A stretch of DNA of 64,000 bases from NCBI RefSeq assembly GCF_035917335.1, contig NZ_CP109067.1, positions 7,315,001-7,379,000 on the forward strand. The letters run 5' to 3'. The stretch comes from Micromonospora sp. NBC_01813. Its GTDB lineage: Bacteria > Actinomycetota > Actinomycetes > Mycobacteriales > Micromonosporaceae. A program made the position numbers and the translations under genes. The notes under the pieces are model-generated. The model did no database searches. It was not told where the DNA came from and was given only the letters and a program-made list of their open reading frames with translations. Below, piece by piece: positions 7,587 to 15,694 of this stretch; positions within the stretch are counted from its first letter, which is position 1, and each line of letters begins with the position of its first letter.

Positions 7587-7609
7587 ACCCCTCGGAGGAA
7601 TCCACCCCA

Positions 7610-7795
7610 ATGGACGACGAGCTGTTGACCGTCCCTCAGGTACTCAGCGCACTCAACGGCGTATCTCGGCGGACCTTCTACCGCTGGCGTGAGCTGGGCC
7701 TCGCCCCGGATTGCATCAAGCTCCCAAACGGTCAGTTGCGCGTTAGCCGGCGTGACCTGTGTGCCTGGCTCGAACGGCATCGGGAGGCGGCGTGA
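7610..7795 (+). CDS. xis: Excisionase, MerR-type winged helix
   Basis: This 61-residue protein is essentially one helix-turn-helix of the excisionase/MerR type: LLTVPQVLSAL, then SRRTFYRWRELGLAP, then LRVSRRDLCAWLERH. It has a clear GGAGG at 7594-7598. In AICEs, Xis binds the att region and directs the integrase toward excision. Its stop overlaps the int start (GTGA at 7792), which fits coupled expression with Int. Size, fold and position all agree with the assignment. Confidence 0.88.
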   Translation: MDDELLTVPQVLSALNGVSRRTFYRWRELGLAPDCIKLPNGQLRVSRRDLCAWLERHREAA

Positions 7796-9177
7796 AGTCC
7801 CGCGCTGTGCGGGTGTGGGACATCCGCGTCAACAAGGGCGGCAAGAAGAAGACCTACACCGTCCGGTGGATCGTCGGCGGCCGGGAGAAGTCGCAGAACT
7901 ACGCCACCCGTGCCCTTGCCGACAATTTCCGGTCGGACCTGATGCAGGCCATCAACCGGGGCGAGGCGTTCGACTCGGTGACCGGCCTGCCTGATTCGAT
8001 GATGGCGGCCAAGGAAGCGCAGACCTGGCTTGAGTTCGTTCAGTCGTACGTCGACATGAAGTGGCCCGGTGCGGCGGCCAAGTCGCGGGCCAGCCTGGTT
8101 GACGCGTTGGCCACCGTTACCCCGGCCCTGGTCCGGGACCTGTCGGGTCGGCCGGGGCCGGGGGAGCTGCGGCGTCTGCTGGTGGATCACCTGCTGCCGC
8201 CGGCTGTTCGGCAATCCGACGTCCCGCCGGAGTTGGCGCCTGCTGCGCGTTGGCTGCGCCGCGCTTCGCTGCCCCTCGTCGAGCTGGGGCAGGCGGCAAC
8301 GGTCCGGGGCGCGCTCGACGTCCTGGCGTTGACGCTCGACGGGCGGGCGGCTGCGGTGACGACGGTCCGCCGGAAGCGGTCGGTGTTCTACAACGTGCTG
8401 CAGTACGCGGTGGAACTGGAACTGCTCGACTTCAACCCGGTCGACAAGCTCCGGGTGCGGTCGACCCGGAAGAAGGTCGCGGTGACGGTTGACCGGCGAG
8501 TGGTGGTCAACCCGCTTCAGGCGGCGGAATTGCTGACCGCGTTGTCGTATGTCGGGCGGCGGGGCCGGGTCCGCAAAGGTGAGCGCCTGGTGGCGTTCTT
8601 CGCCTGCCTCTATCTTGCGGCGTTGCGGCCCGGTGAGGCGTTGGGCCTGCGTGAGCAGGACTGCCACCTTCCGGCAACTGGGTGGGGCCGGCTGACGCTG
8701 GTCGACAACCGGCCGCAGTCCGGCAAGCGGTGGACCGACAGCGGCGAGGCGCACGATCGGCGCGGGCTCAAACATCGGGCCGACGCCGAGTCACGCGGCG
8801 TGCCGATCCCGCCGGAGCTGGTGACGATCCTGCGGGAGCACATCGACCGGTACGGCGCGGCAGACGATGGCCGGTTGTTCCGTAGCGAGCGGGGCAACGT
8901 CGTGGCGGCGTCGACGTACTCGCGGGTGTGGGAGGAAGCGCGGGCGTTCGCGTTGACTCCGCATCAGGTGGCGTCGCCGTTGGCGGGTCGGCCGTACGAC
9001 CTGCGGCACGCGGCGGTGTCGTTGTGGCTCAACGCCGGTGCTCCGGCGACTGAGGTCGCTGAGCGGGCCGGGCATTCGGTCGACGTGCTGTTGAAGGTGT
9101 ACGCGAAGTGCATCGACGGCCAGGAGGCGACGGTCAACCAGCGGATCGGCGACGCGTTGCAGGGCTTTGGTGGGTAG
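7792..9177 (+). CDS. int: Tyrosine recombinase integrase of the AICE
   Basis: This 461-residue integrase catalyses site-specific insertion into, and excision from, the tRNA-Arg gene. The N-terminus is a basic arm-binding domain (VNKGGKKKTYTVRWIVGG), and a core-binding SAM-like domain follows. Catalytic residues visible: Arg279 in LAALRPGEALGL, the box II YDLRH with Arg405, His428 in AGHS, and the nucleophile Tyr437 in LKVYAK. GTG 7792 has GGGAGG upstream and overlaps the xis stop; an ATG-side extension to 7759 lies inside xis. It is the last gene before the attachment site, as is usual. Confidence 0.93.
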   Translation: MKSRAVRVWDIRVNKGGKKKTYTVRWIVGGREKSQNYATRALADNFRSDLMQAINRGEAFDSVTGLPDSMMAAKEAQTWLEFVQSYVDMKWPGAAAKSRASLVDALATVTPALVRDLSGRPGPGELRRLLVDHLLPPAVRQSDVPPELAPAARWLRRASLPLVELGQAATVRGALDVLALTLDGRAAAVTTVRRKRSVFYNVLQYAVELELLDFNPVDKLRVRSTRKKVAVTVDRRVVVNPLQAAELLTALSYVGRRGRVRKGERLVAFFACLYLAALRPGEALGLREQDCHLPATGWGRLTLVDNRPQSGKRWTDSGEAHDRRGLKHRADAESRGVPIPPELVTILREHIDRYGAADDGRLFRSERGNVVAASTYSRVWEEARAFALTPHQVASPLAGRPYDLRHAAVSLWLNAGAPATEVAERAGHSVDVLLKVYAKCIDGQEATVNQRIGDALQGFGG

Positions 9178-9375
9178 GCTCGCGGTGTCGGCCACCAGTC
9201 CGGATCTTGCTCCGGGCACCGGGTGTGACCTGGGGAAACGCCTTCAAGATCAATCCGTGAATAGTCCGTGGCTGGCGACAAACGGCGGCTTCCGGTGGCA
9301 TCCGGCTGCATGTGGTGGATCATCAACGGATCTGCGTACGCGCTGGTCAGCTGGCGTTTTCGCTGATCTCTGGGG
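9178..9375. other. Integrase-to-tRNA spacer (att arm region)
   Basis: This roughly 200 bp without a gene lies between the int stop and the tRNA 3' end. Integrase and Xis arm sites are expected here, but I could not pick out a convincing repeat by eye. Confidence 0.4.
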
Positions 9376-9420
9376 TGCCCCCGGCAGGATTCGAACCTGC
9401 GACACACGGTTTAGGAAACC
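9376..9420. other. Predicted attachment-site core (3' half of tRNA-Arg)
   Basis: AICE integrases recombine within the 3' part of a tRNA gene, and the element restores that end. The int gene lies on this side, so the segment from the acceptor end to the anticodon arm is the expected att identity region. The matching copy should lie to the left, outside the window. The exact length is inference. Confidence 0.5.
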
Positions 9421-9448
9421 GATGCTCTATCCCCTGAGCTACGAGGGC
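9376..9448 (-). tRNA. tRNA-Arg (anticodon CCT)
   Basis: Read on the minus strand, this 73-nt sequence folds as a tRNA. The acceptor stem GCCCTCG pairs with CGGGGGC (one G-T pair), the D arm has GCTC/GAGC, the anticodon loop is TTCCTAA with anticodon CCT, and the T arm contains GGTTCGAATCC. The discriminator is A and CCA is not encoded. One mismatch sits at the top of the anticodon stem. It reads AGG codons as Arg. It is the integration target of the element. Confidence 0.93.
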
Positions 9449-9535
9449 GCGACGGCCCAGTCTAGCGACCGGTGATCGACCCGGGATGGCAGGGACCGGC
9501 GGTGGCCCGTCGCGCCTGTCCCGGCCCGCCGGCGG

Positions 9536-10195
9536 TCAGGTCACCAGACCCCGGCGGTACGCGTACACCACGGCCTGGACGCGGTCACGCAGATCCAGCT
9601 TGGTGAGAATGCGTGACACGTACGTTTTGACGGTCTCCTGGCTGATCACCAGGGTCGCGGCGATCTCACTGTTGGACAGGCCGTTGGCGATCAGCCGGAG
9701 CACCTCCAGCTCGCGTGGGGTCAGCGGTACGCCCGCCGGTGGGCTGTCGGCGGGGCGGATCCGGGCCGCGTACCGGCCGACGAGTTGGCGGGTCACCTCC
9801 GGGGCCAGCAGCGCCGCGCCGGTGGCGACCGTACGGATGCCGTGCAGCAACTGGGCCGGTGGCGCGTCCTTGAGCAGGAACCCGCTCGCCCCGGCGCGCA
9901 GCGCCTCGTACACGTACTCGTCGAGGTTGAAGGTCGTCACCACGAGCACCTTGACGGGATCCGCGACGCCGGCCCCGGCGAGCCTGCGGGTCGCTCCGAT
10001 ACCGTCCAGCACCGGCATCCGTACGTCCATCACCACCACGTCGGGGCGTAGTCGGCCGGCGAGGTCGACGGCGGCCTGCCCGTCGCCGCACTCGCCGACC
10101 ACCTCAAGGTCGGGCTGCGCGCCGATGATCGTCGCGAAGCCGGTACGGATCAGCGCCTGGTCGTCGCAGATCAGCACCCGAACCGGCGGGCTCAT
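9536..10195 (-). CDS. LuxR/NarL-family response regulator
   Basis: This 219-residue regulator has an N-terminal receiver (VRVLICDDQALIRTGF, phosphoacceptor Asp in VVVMDVRMPVLDG, VVTTFNLDEYVYEAL, switch Lys in FLLKDAP) and a C-terminal LuxR helix-turn-helix (LTPRELEVLRLIANGLSN, then VKTYVSRILTKL). It overlaps the histidine kinase by 4 bp (ATGA), so the two form a two-component pair. Targets are unknown. The CPBP membrane protease at the head of the operon suggests an envelope stress or peptide-related signal. Confidence 0.93.
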   Translation of the reverse strand: MSPPVRVLICDDQALIRTGFATIIGAQPDLEVVGECGDGQAAVDLAGRLRPDVVVMDVRMPVLDGIGATRRLAGAGVADPVKVLVVTTFNLDEYVYEALRAGASGFLLKDAPPAQLLHGIRTVATGAALLAPEVTRQLVGRYAARIRPADSPPAGVPLTPRELEVLRLIANGLSNSEIAATLVISQETVKTYVSRILTKLDLRDRVQAVVYAYRRGLVT

Positions 10196-11346
10196 GCCGG
10201 GCTGCCGGTGGGGATGCGGGCGCGGACCAGGAAACCGCCGCCCGGCTGCCGGCCGGCGTCGAAGTCGCCGCCGAGCAGGTTGACCCGCTCGGCCAGGCCG
10301 GCCAGGCCGCGTCCCGCGCCGCCGGGTGACCCGGCGCTCGACCCCGATCCTGTGCTGCTGACCGTCACCTTGATCTCCGTCTCGTCGTACCGGACGTGCA
10401 CCACGGTCGGTCCGCCATGGTCGTACTTGAGTGCGTTCGTCAGGGCCTCCTGGACGACCCGGTAGGTGGTCGCCTCGGCGCTGCCGGTCGACTCCGGCGG
10501 CCCGCCCTCCTGCGTGAACTCCACCGGTTGGCCGGCCTGCCGGGTCTGCTCGACCAGTGCGCGCAGGTCGCCTATGGACGAGGTGGCCGGCGTACCGCTG
10601 TGATCGGGGTTGAGCAGGTCGAGCAGGTTCCGCAGGTCCGAGATCGCCCGCCGGCCGGTGTCGGTGATGGTGGTCAGCGTCTGGTCGAGGCGGTCCGGGG
10701 CGGCGGTCAGGTAGCGTGCCGCCTCGGCCTGCACCACCATCGCCGTCACGTGGTGGGTCACGACGTCGTGAAGTTCGCGGGCGATCCGGGTGCGTTCGGC
10801 GATCCGGGTGCTCTGCGCGACGTGCCGGCGGTGCTGCGCCTCGGCCGCCCTGGACGTCCGCAGCCACGCCCCGGCACCCCAGGCCAGGGCCAGGGCCAGG
10901 TAGAACGTGACGAAGCCGGCCAGGCCTTCGGCCGATCCGCGCTGGTCGAGAGCGACGGCCAGCAGCACGTACGCGGCGGAGGCCGCGATCAGGGTGGCAC
11001 GCCGGTGCCGGTCCAGATGGGCTCCGGCGCTCAGCAGCGCGATGGGTAGCGCGGTGCCCGCGACCGTGTGGTAGCCGAGCAGTTGGTCGATCGCGAAGCC
11101 GGCCGACACCAGGGCGAGGCAGCTGCCCGGCCAGCGGCGGCGGCCGGCCAGCGGCAGACACTGCAGGGCGACCACGGCGATGGCCAGCGTGTCGAACGGG
11201 CGGTCGGACAGGTCACCGAGTCGCGTACCCCGGTTGTCGAGCGCCGGCACCGCCGTCGCGAGGGCGAGCAGCAGCGCCAACGGAAGATCCCGAACCGTGA
11301 CGTCGCACCGCCGCCACAGCTCCGGGACGCTCCGGAGGTCGATCAC
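10192..11346 (-). CDS. NarL-type sensor histidine kinase
   Basis: This 384-residue kinase has about four to six membrane helices in residues 15-160, a HisKA_3 dimerisation box with the phosphorylated His in RIARELHDVVTHH near residue 195, and a C-terminal HATPase domain (RVVQEALTNALKY, then GAGRGLAGLAERV). There is little extracellular loop, so it probably senses through its membrane part. It overlaps both its response regulator (downstream) and the CPBP protease (upstream) by 4 bp, so the three are co-translated. Confidence 0.92.
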   Translation of the reverse strand: MIDLRSVPELWRRCDVTVRDLPLALLLALATAVPALDNRGTRLGDLSDRPFDTLAIAVVALQCLPLAGRRRWPGSCLALVSAGFAIDQLLGYHTVAGTALPIALLSAGAHLDRHRRATLIAASAAYVLLAVALDQRGSAEGLAGFVTFYLALALAWGAGAWLRTSRAAEAQHRRHVAQSTRIAERTRIARELHDVVTHHVTAMVVQAEAARYLTAAPDRLDQTLTTITDTGRRAISDLRNLLDLLNPDHSGTPATSSIGDLRALVEQTRQAGQPVEFTQEGGPPESTGSAEATTYRVVQEALTNALKYDHGGPTVVHVRYDETEIKVTVSSTGSGSSAGSPGGAGRGLAGLAERVNLLGGDFDAGRQPGGGFLVRARIPTGSPA

Positions 11347-12179
11347 GCGCTGACCGTAGCAACCGGCCCGACTTCAGCCGTACGCCGACGGCGGGCGACG
11401 ATGTGCCCGCGCCGGTGGGCCAGCCACAGGAACACGACGGTCAGGATCATTCCGGCGGCGACCGCGTACAGGCTTCCCTCCGGTCCGAAGGCCCCGCCGG
11501 TGAGCAGGGCCGGGCCCGAGGTCGTGGCGTCCAGCAGCCCGTCCGGCTGGCCGGTGCCGGAGACGGCGGTGCCGAATATGCCGCCGGCGGCGAAGTTCCA
11601 GCCGAAGTGCAGCCCGATCGGCAGCCACAGGCTACGGGTGGCGACGTAGCAGGCGGCCAGCATGAAGCCGGCCTCGATGGCGATCGCGGTCGCGCCCCAC
11701 AGCCCGGCGTCCGGGTTGGGCAGGTGCGCCAGGCCGAACACCACGCCGGTCAGCAGCAGCGCGATCCAGGTGCCGGTGCGTTCCTCGACGATCCGGAACA
11801 GGACGCCACGGAACAGCAGTTCCTCGGTGACGGCGACGGCGGCCATGAACCCGACGAGCGCCAGCGCGCCCGACACCGAGCCCAGGCCGTGGACGTGGTA
11901 GCCGCCCAGGAAGGCGATGTTGACGATGACGGCCGCGAACATGGCGACCCCGATCAGTACGCCCCGGATGGTCCCGGCCGTCGCCCCGGGCCAGGCGAGC
12001 TCCGTCGGCGCCCGGTCTTCGGTACGCCGTACCACCCAGGCGTAGACGACGACCGCGGCGATGGCCGTCGCGGCACCGGCGGCCAGCGTGAACCAGGGGT
12101 TGCCAGGGCCGGCGGCGACGACCCGGCTGCCGACGAATCCGACTGCCGCGACGGCCAGGAGTTGTTTCACCAGACGCAT
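11343..12179 (-). CDS. CPBP-family intramembrane metalloprotease
   Basis: This 278-residue polytopic membrane protein has the CPBP (CAAX protease/bacteriocin-processing, ABI) signature: EELLFRGVLFR near residue 120, a second motif VVFGLAH with His, and HFGWNF with the last His. These residues bind the catalytic zinc. The family cleaves prenylated proteins or peptides in the membrane, or gives immunity to bacteriocins. It is first in the operon with the histidine kinase and regulator, which suggests signalling tied to membrane proteolysis. The substrate is unknown. Confidence 0.88.
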   Translation of the reverse strand: MRLVKQLLAVAAVGFVGSRVVAAGPGNPWFTLAAGAATAIAAVVVYAWVVRRTEDRAPTELAWPGATAGTIRGVLIGVAMFAAVIVNIAFLGGYHVHGLGSVSGALALVGFMAAVAVTEELLFRGVLFRIVEERTGTWIALLLTGVVFGLAHLPNPDAGLWGATAIAIEAGFMLAACYVATRSLWLPIGLHFGWNFAAGGIFGTAVSGTGQPDGLLDATTSGPALLTGGAFGPEGSLYAVAAGMILTVVFLWLAHRRGHIVARRRRTAEVGPVATVSA

Positions 12180-12308
12180 TGCTGCTCCTTCGACGTGACC
12201 GTGGCTGAGGCGCCGCAGTCGACGTCGAAAGGCTATGAAGGAAGTAGGCCGTCAGTCGTCACCGTCGGGTGGACACTGTCGGGTAGCTCGCAAGGGGGAC
12301 AAGGAGGC

Positions 12309-13088
12309 CTACGCGCCCTGTCCCTGATTCTGCATGAGGCCACCGTCCATGAAGTACGTGGACCCGGTGACGTAGTCGGCATCGTCACTGGCCAGGAAGA
12401 CAGCCAGCTTGGCGATCTCCGCCGGCTGGGCGGCCCGCTTCCACGGGATCGACTGCACCTGCTCCGCCAGGAACTTCGGGTCGTCGATCGCCTGCTGGTT
12501 GAACGGGGTGAGCACCATGCCGGGCCCGATGTTGTTGACGTTCATGTGCATCGGGGCGACCTCCAGCGCGAGACTCTTGGCCAACTCCAGCATGCCGCCC
12601 TTGCTGGCGTCGTAGTCCGCGCCGCCGGCCCGGGCGACCTCCTGGTGGATGGAGGTGATGTTGATGATCTTCCCGTGGCCGCCCTGGTCGCGGCGGTGCC
12701 GCACGAAGCGCCGACAGCAGAAGAACATCCCGTACAGGTTGGTGCGGATCGCCCGGTCCCAGGTCTCGGTGTCCAGATCCGCCACCGGGGTTCCGGAGGC
12801 GTCCACCCCTGCGTCGTTCATCAGCACGTCCAGGGTGCCGAACTCGGCGAGTGCCTCGTCGAACATCGCCTCGACCTGGTGCTCGACGCTGATGTCGCCC
12901 TGCACCACCACGGCCCGCTGGCCGGCCTTCTCGATCTCGGCCTTCGTGTGGTTCGCTCCGGCGTGGTCGTGCAGGTAGTGCACCACGACGTCGGCGCCCT
13001 CCCGGCCGAACTCGATCGCGGTGGCCTGCCCGATACCCGAGTCCGAGCCGGTGATGATCGCGGTCCTGCCCGCCAGTCGTCCCGTCAT
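12309..13088 (-). CDS. SDR-family oxidoreductase
   Basis: This 259-residue classical short-chain dehydrogenase has a Rossmann TGSDSGIG cofactor loop near residue 14, NDAG near residue 90, Ser in NITSI and the catalytic YDASK. The order agrees with glucose 1-dehydrogenase-like and 3-oxoacyl-ACP reductase-like SDRs. The substrate cannot be told from sequence. It is transcribed in the same direction as the glycosyltransferase/GH130 operon upstream and lies 60 bp past the GH130 stop, so read-through is possible. A Met-rich segment (PMHMNVNNIGPGM) replaces the usual INAIAPG. Confidence 0.88.
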   Translation of the reverse strand: MTGRLAGRTAIITGSDSGIGQATAIEFGREGADVVVHYLHDHAGANHTKAEIEKAGQRAVVVQGDISVEHQVEAMFDEALAEFGTLDVLMNDAGVDASGTPVADLDTETWDRAIRTNLYGMFFCCRRFVRHRRDQGGHGKIINITSIHQEVARAGGADYDASKGGMLELAKSLALEVAPMHMNVNNIGPGMVLTPFNQQAIDDPKFLAEQVQSIPWKRAAQPAEIAKLAVFLASDDADYVTGSTYFMDGGLMQNQGQGA

Positions 13089-13148
13089 CCTGCCTGCTCC
13101 CTCCGAGGCTGGCTGCCACGTCGGCCCGAGGCTGCCCCGAGGGCGCGC

Positions 13149-14645
13149 TTACCCGCTTGCCCCGGACCTAACCGGTTCCACCATCGCGGCGAGCAGCGCG
13201 GCGACGGGTACGGTGGCGAAGCCGACCCGGGCGTCGCTGGCACCGTACGGCAGCCACAGCTCACCGTCGTGGATCAGCCCACCGCAGGAGTAGACGACGT
13301 TGGGGACGTACCCGTCCCGGTCGCCGTCGTCGGGTGCCAGCAGCGTCCCCGGCAGTCGTGCGACGACCCGTTCCGGTCGACGCAGGTCGAGCAGGAGCGC
13401 GCCGATGGCGTACCGGCGCATCGGGCCGACGCCGTGGGTGAGGACGAGCCAGCCGTCGGCGGTCTCGATGGGGGAGCCGCAGTTGCCGACCTGGATGAGT
13501 TCCCAGCTGTCCCGTGGGGTGTGCAGCGGGATCTGCTCCTGCCACCGGCTCTCGGCGTCCAGGCAGGTCAGCCCGATGGACTCGCCGTCGGTGCGGCACA
13601 GCGCGAGGTGCCGGCCGTCGACCGTACGCGGAAACAACGCGACGCCCTTGTTGCGGGCGCCGGGCCCGCGCATCGGGGTGATCTCGAAGCGGCGCAGGTC
13701 GCCGCTGGCCAGCGCGCGGGTGGCGATGCGCCGTCCGTCGTAGGCGGTGTAGGTGCCCCGGTACGTCGGTCCGCCCTCGTCGGTGAACCTGACGAGTCGC
13801 ACATCCTCCAGGCCGTTGCTCTCCGCCGGGGTGGCCGGCCAGAGCACCCGTTGGTGCAGGGCGGTCCCGGCGGGAAAGGTCGTCGCGTAGCTGGCGGCGT
13901 CGGTGCGGCGAAGGTCTTCGAGGGTGCCCGGACCGGTGCTGCGCGACAGCAGGTCCGGTGGCAGTTCGGCGAGCACCCGCTCGAAGGTGGCCTCGTCGTA
14001 CTGCTCCGGAAGGGCATCCAGGACGGTCGCGGTGACCTCGTTGTCGCAGTCCTGTTCGGCCAGTCCGGCGGCGAGCAGGTCCCGGTGGTGCCGGACGCCC
14101 ACCCGCCTGCCGACGATCAGCGGGCCGCCGCGGTCGGTGACGGTGATCCGCCGGCCCGGCCCGAGGACGGCGGTGGCGAACCCGACGGACGACAGGTGGC
14201 CCTCGCCGATCTGGCGCAGGCTGACCGCGACCCGCAGTTGCCCGGCGTCCAGCCCGGCCTGGTCGGGGTGGGCGACCATCGACGGGTTGCACAACGCCGC
14301 CGCCTCGACCGCGTACTCGTGGCTGAAGTAGGCGCCGACCAGCAGCCGGGCGCTGGGGGACAGGTCCCGGGCCCGGGCGATCCGGTGCCCGACCAGGTCG
14401 TAGTGGTGGCGGAACGTGTCTTCGAGGTCGTGGTGTCGAGCACCGAACCGGTCGAATATGTCCGCCAGCAGTCGGCCGGTCTCCTCCTCGTCGAGTCGCG
14501 CGACGCGGTCGACGAGCCCTCGGGTACGGGCACGTACCACGGCGTCGTCCTCGCCGGGGACGAAGAGCTTGATGATGACCCGACGCGGATCCGGGGCGAT
14601 GGTGACGTCCTGACGGACGGCGGCGACGGCGGCAACGTCGGTCAC
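13149..14645 (-). CDS. Glycoside hydrolase family 130 protein (glycosidase or phosphorylase)
   Basis: This 498-residue protein has a five-bladed beta-propeller GH130 domain: NPSMVAHPD, SNGLEDVRLVRF, GTYTAYDG, NKGVALFP, GNCGSPIET, LTHGVGPMRRYAIGA and the metal- and substrate-site block YSCGGLIHDGELWLPYGASD. GH130 enzymes act on beta-mannosides by phosphorolysis or hydrolysis. The N-terminal 150 residues form a separate helical part (DLEDTFRHHYDLVGHRI) seen in long GH130 proteins. GTG 14645 overlaps the stop of the upstream glycosidase-like gene (GTGA). With two GT4 enzymes upstream, it probably builds or turns over a mannose-containing glycan. Confidence 0.85.
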   Translation of the reverse strand: MTDVAAVAAVRQDVTIAPDPRRVIIKLFVPGEDDAVVRARTRGLVDRVARLDEEETGRLLADIFDRFGARHHDLEDTFRHHYDLVGHRIARARDLSPSARLLVGAYFSHEYAVEAAALCNPSMVAHPDQAGLDAGQLRVAVSLRQIGEGHLSSVGFATAVLGPGRRITVTDRGGPLIVGRRVGVRHHRDLLAAGLAEQDCDNEVTATVLDALPEQYDEATFERVLAELPPDLLSRSTGPGTLEDLRRTDAASYATTFPAGTALHQRVLWPATPAESNGLEDVRLVRFTDEGGPTYRGTYTAYDGRRIATRALASGDLRRFEITPMRGPGARNKGVALFPRTVDGRHLALCRTDGESIGLTCLDAESRWQEQIPLHTPRDSWELIQVGNCGSPIETADGWLVLTHGVGPMRRYAIGALLLDLRRPERVVARLPGTLLAPDDGDRDGYVPNVVYSCGGLIHDGELWLPYGASDARVGFATVPVAALLAAMVEPVRSGASG

Positions 14646-15694
14646 GGCAGCCGCCGGGCGTGTTGCAGGGTGGCGATGAGCGCCAGGGTGGATTCGGCGC
14701 CCTGGTTGAGGTTGGGCCCCTGGGGCGTCAGCCCGTCGTAGCCGCCGCCGGTCGCCGGGCTCCACATCGGTGTACCGAGGTCGTTGTCGCCGAGGAACCA
14801 GCCGATCGCCTGGCGTACCCCGGTCTGCCAGGTGGGGTCGCCGGTGACCTTGGCGGCGGTGGCGCAGGCGTCGGCGAAGGCGGCGACCTCGATCGGTTGT
14901 TGGTCGTGACGCAGCCGTACGGTGCCGGGTCGCCACCCGTCGACGGGTACGACCGACAGGTGCCCGGCGAGGAGCTGTACGTCGTGCAGCCAGGTCAGCA
15001 TCCGTAGACCGTCGTCGAGCGGCGGCCCGCCGTGGGGTAGTTGACTGGCGGCGATGACGACTTCGGCGAGAGCGGCGTTCGCGTACGTCAGCCGGGGCTG
15101 GGGCCAGGGCCACCGCGGGTCGGCCCCCGGTGCGCCGATGCTGGTGGCGGCGTCGGCCAGCAGCGCGGCCGCCGAGGTGTGGGCCGGGTGGCGGCGCAGT
15201 ACCTCGGCGGCGCCGAGTCCGGCGAAGGCCATCGCGTGCGGGGCGGGGGAGCGCAGGCTAGCCCCCCGGTCGAAGGCGACCAGCGCCTCCTCGCGGATCC
15301 AGCCGGCGGGGCTGCGGGCTGCTGCGGTGCCCAGCCCCCACAGCGCCCGCCCCCACCAGTCGCCGAGTCCGGGTTCGTCGCTCCAGCGCCGGTCGTGCCC
15401 GAGCCGGTTGTGGAAGGCACCGCTGGCGTCCTGCGCGTGGGTCAGGAAGGCAAGGTAGCGCTCCGCGAGCCGCAGGACCTCGCTGGTCGGTTGCGGTTGG
15501 CGGCTGGTGACGACCAGGCCGCGGGCGACGTCGTCGGTGCAGTAGCCGTGCTCGCGGCGGACGGTGGCATGTCGCGCGTGCTCGAACAGGCCGGTGTCGT
15601 CACTCAACCGACTCAGGTGCGCGAAACTCGGTGCCGGTACGCGGTACCCGCGCCAGGTGTCCGCCGTGCCGGGGCGACCGGTGGTCGCGGTCAC
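14642..15694 (-). CDS. (alpha/alpha)6-barrel glycosidase-like protein
   Basis: This 350-residue protein has repeated helical pairs typical of alpha/alpha barrels acting on sugars: HARHATVRREHGYCTDDVAR, then RRWSDEPGLGDWWGRALWGL, then RLTYANAALAEVVIAASQL, then LNQGAESTLALIATLQHARR. Such proteins are encoded next to GT4 and GH130 genes in several actinobacteria. The catalytic mechanism is not established from sequence. It is coupled by GTGA overlaps to the GT4 gene before and the GH130 gene after. It was placed here by domain pattern and context, so the family name is less certain than the general fold. Confidence 0.68.
   Translation of the reverse strand: MTATTGRPGTADTWRGYRVPAPSFAHLSRLSDDTGLFEHARHATVRREHGYCTDDVARGLVVTSRQPQPTSEVLRLAERYLAFLTHAQDASGAFHNRLGHDRRWSDEPGLGDWWGRALWGLGTAAARSPAGWIREEALVAFDRGASLRSPAPHAMAFAGLGAAEVLRRHPAHTSAAALLADAATSIGAPGADPRWPWPQPRLTYANAALAEVVIAASQLPHGGPPLDDGLRMLTWLHDVQLLAGHLSVVPVDGWRPGTVRLRHDQQPIEVAAFADACATAAKVTGDPTWQTGVRQAIGWFLGDNDLGTPMWSPATGGGYDGLTPQGPNLNQGAESTLALIATLQHARRLP

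Larger units (their letters stand above)
1..9420. mobile_element. Integrated AICE (pSAM2-type), right-hand part
   Basis: The genes form the standard module set of an actinomycete integrative and conjugative element: KorSA-like GntR regulator, Pra, FtsK/TraB-like translocase, Spd-like membrane protein, RepSA-type initiator, Xis and tyrosine integrase. The integrase ends about 200 bp from the 3' end of a tRNA-Arg gene, where such elements insert. The genes from 3018 to 9177 are almost all coupled by 4-8 bp overlaps, which suggests one transcription unit. The left boundary and its att repeat are not in the window, so start 1 is only the window edge. The right limit is set within the tRNA 3' half by analogy with known AICEs. 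Confidence 0.88.

Noticed and set aside
11403-14741. 1112-codon rightward frame over the CPBP, SDR and GH130 genes
   Set aside because: It is a shadow of three clear leftward genes and crosses their intergenic spaces without domains.
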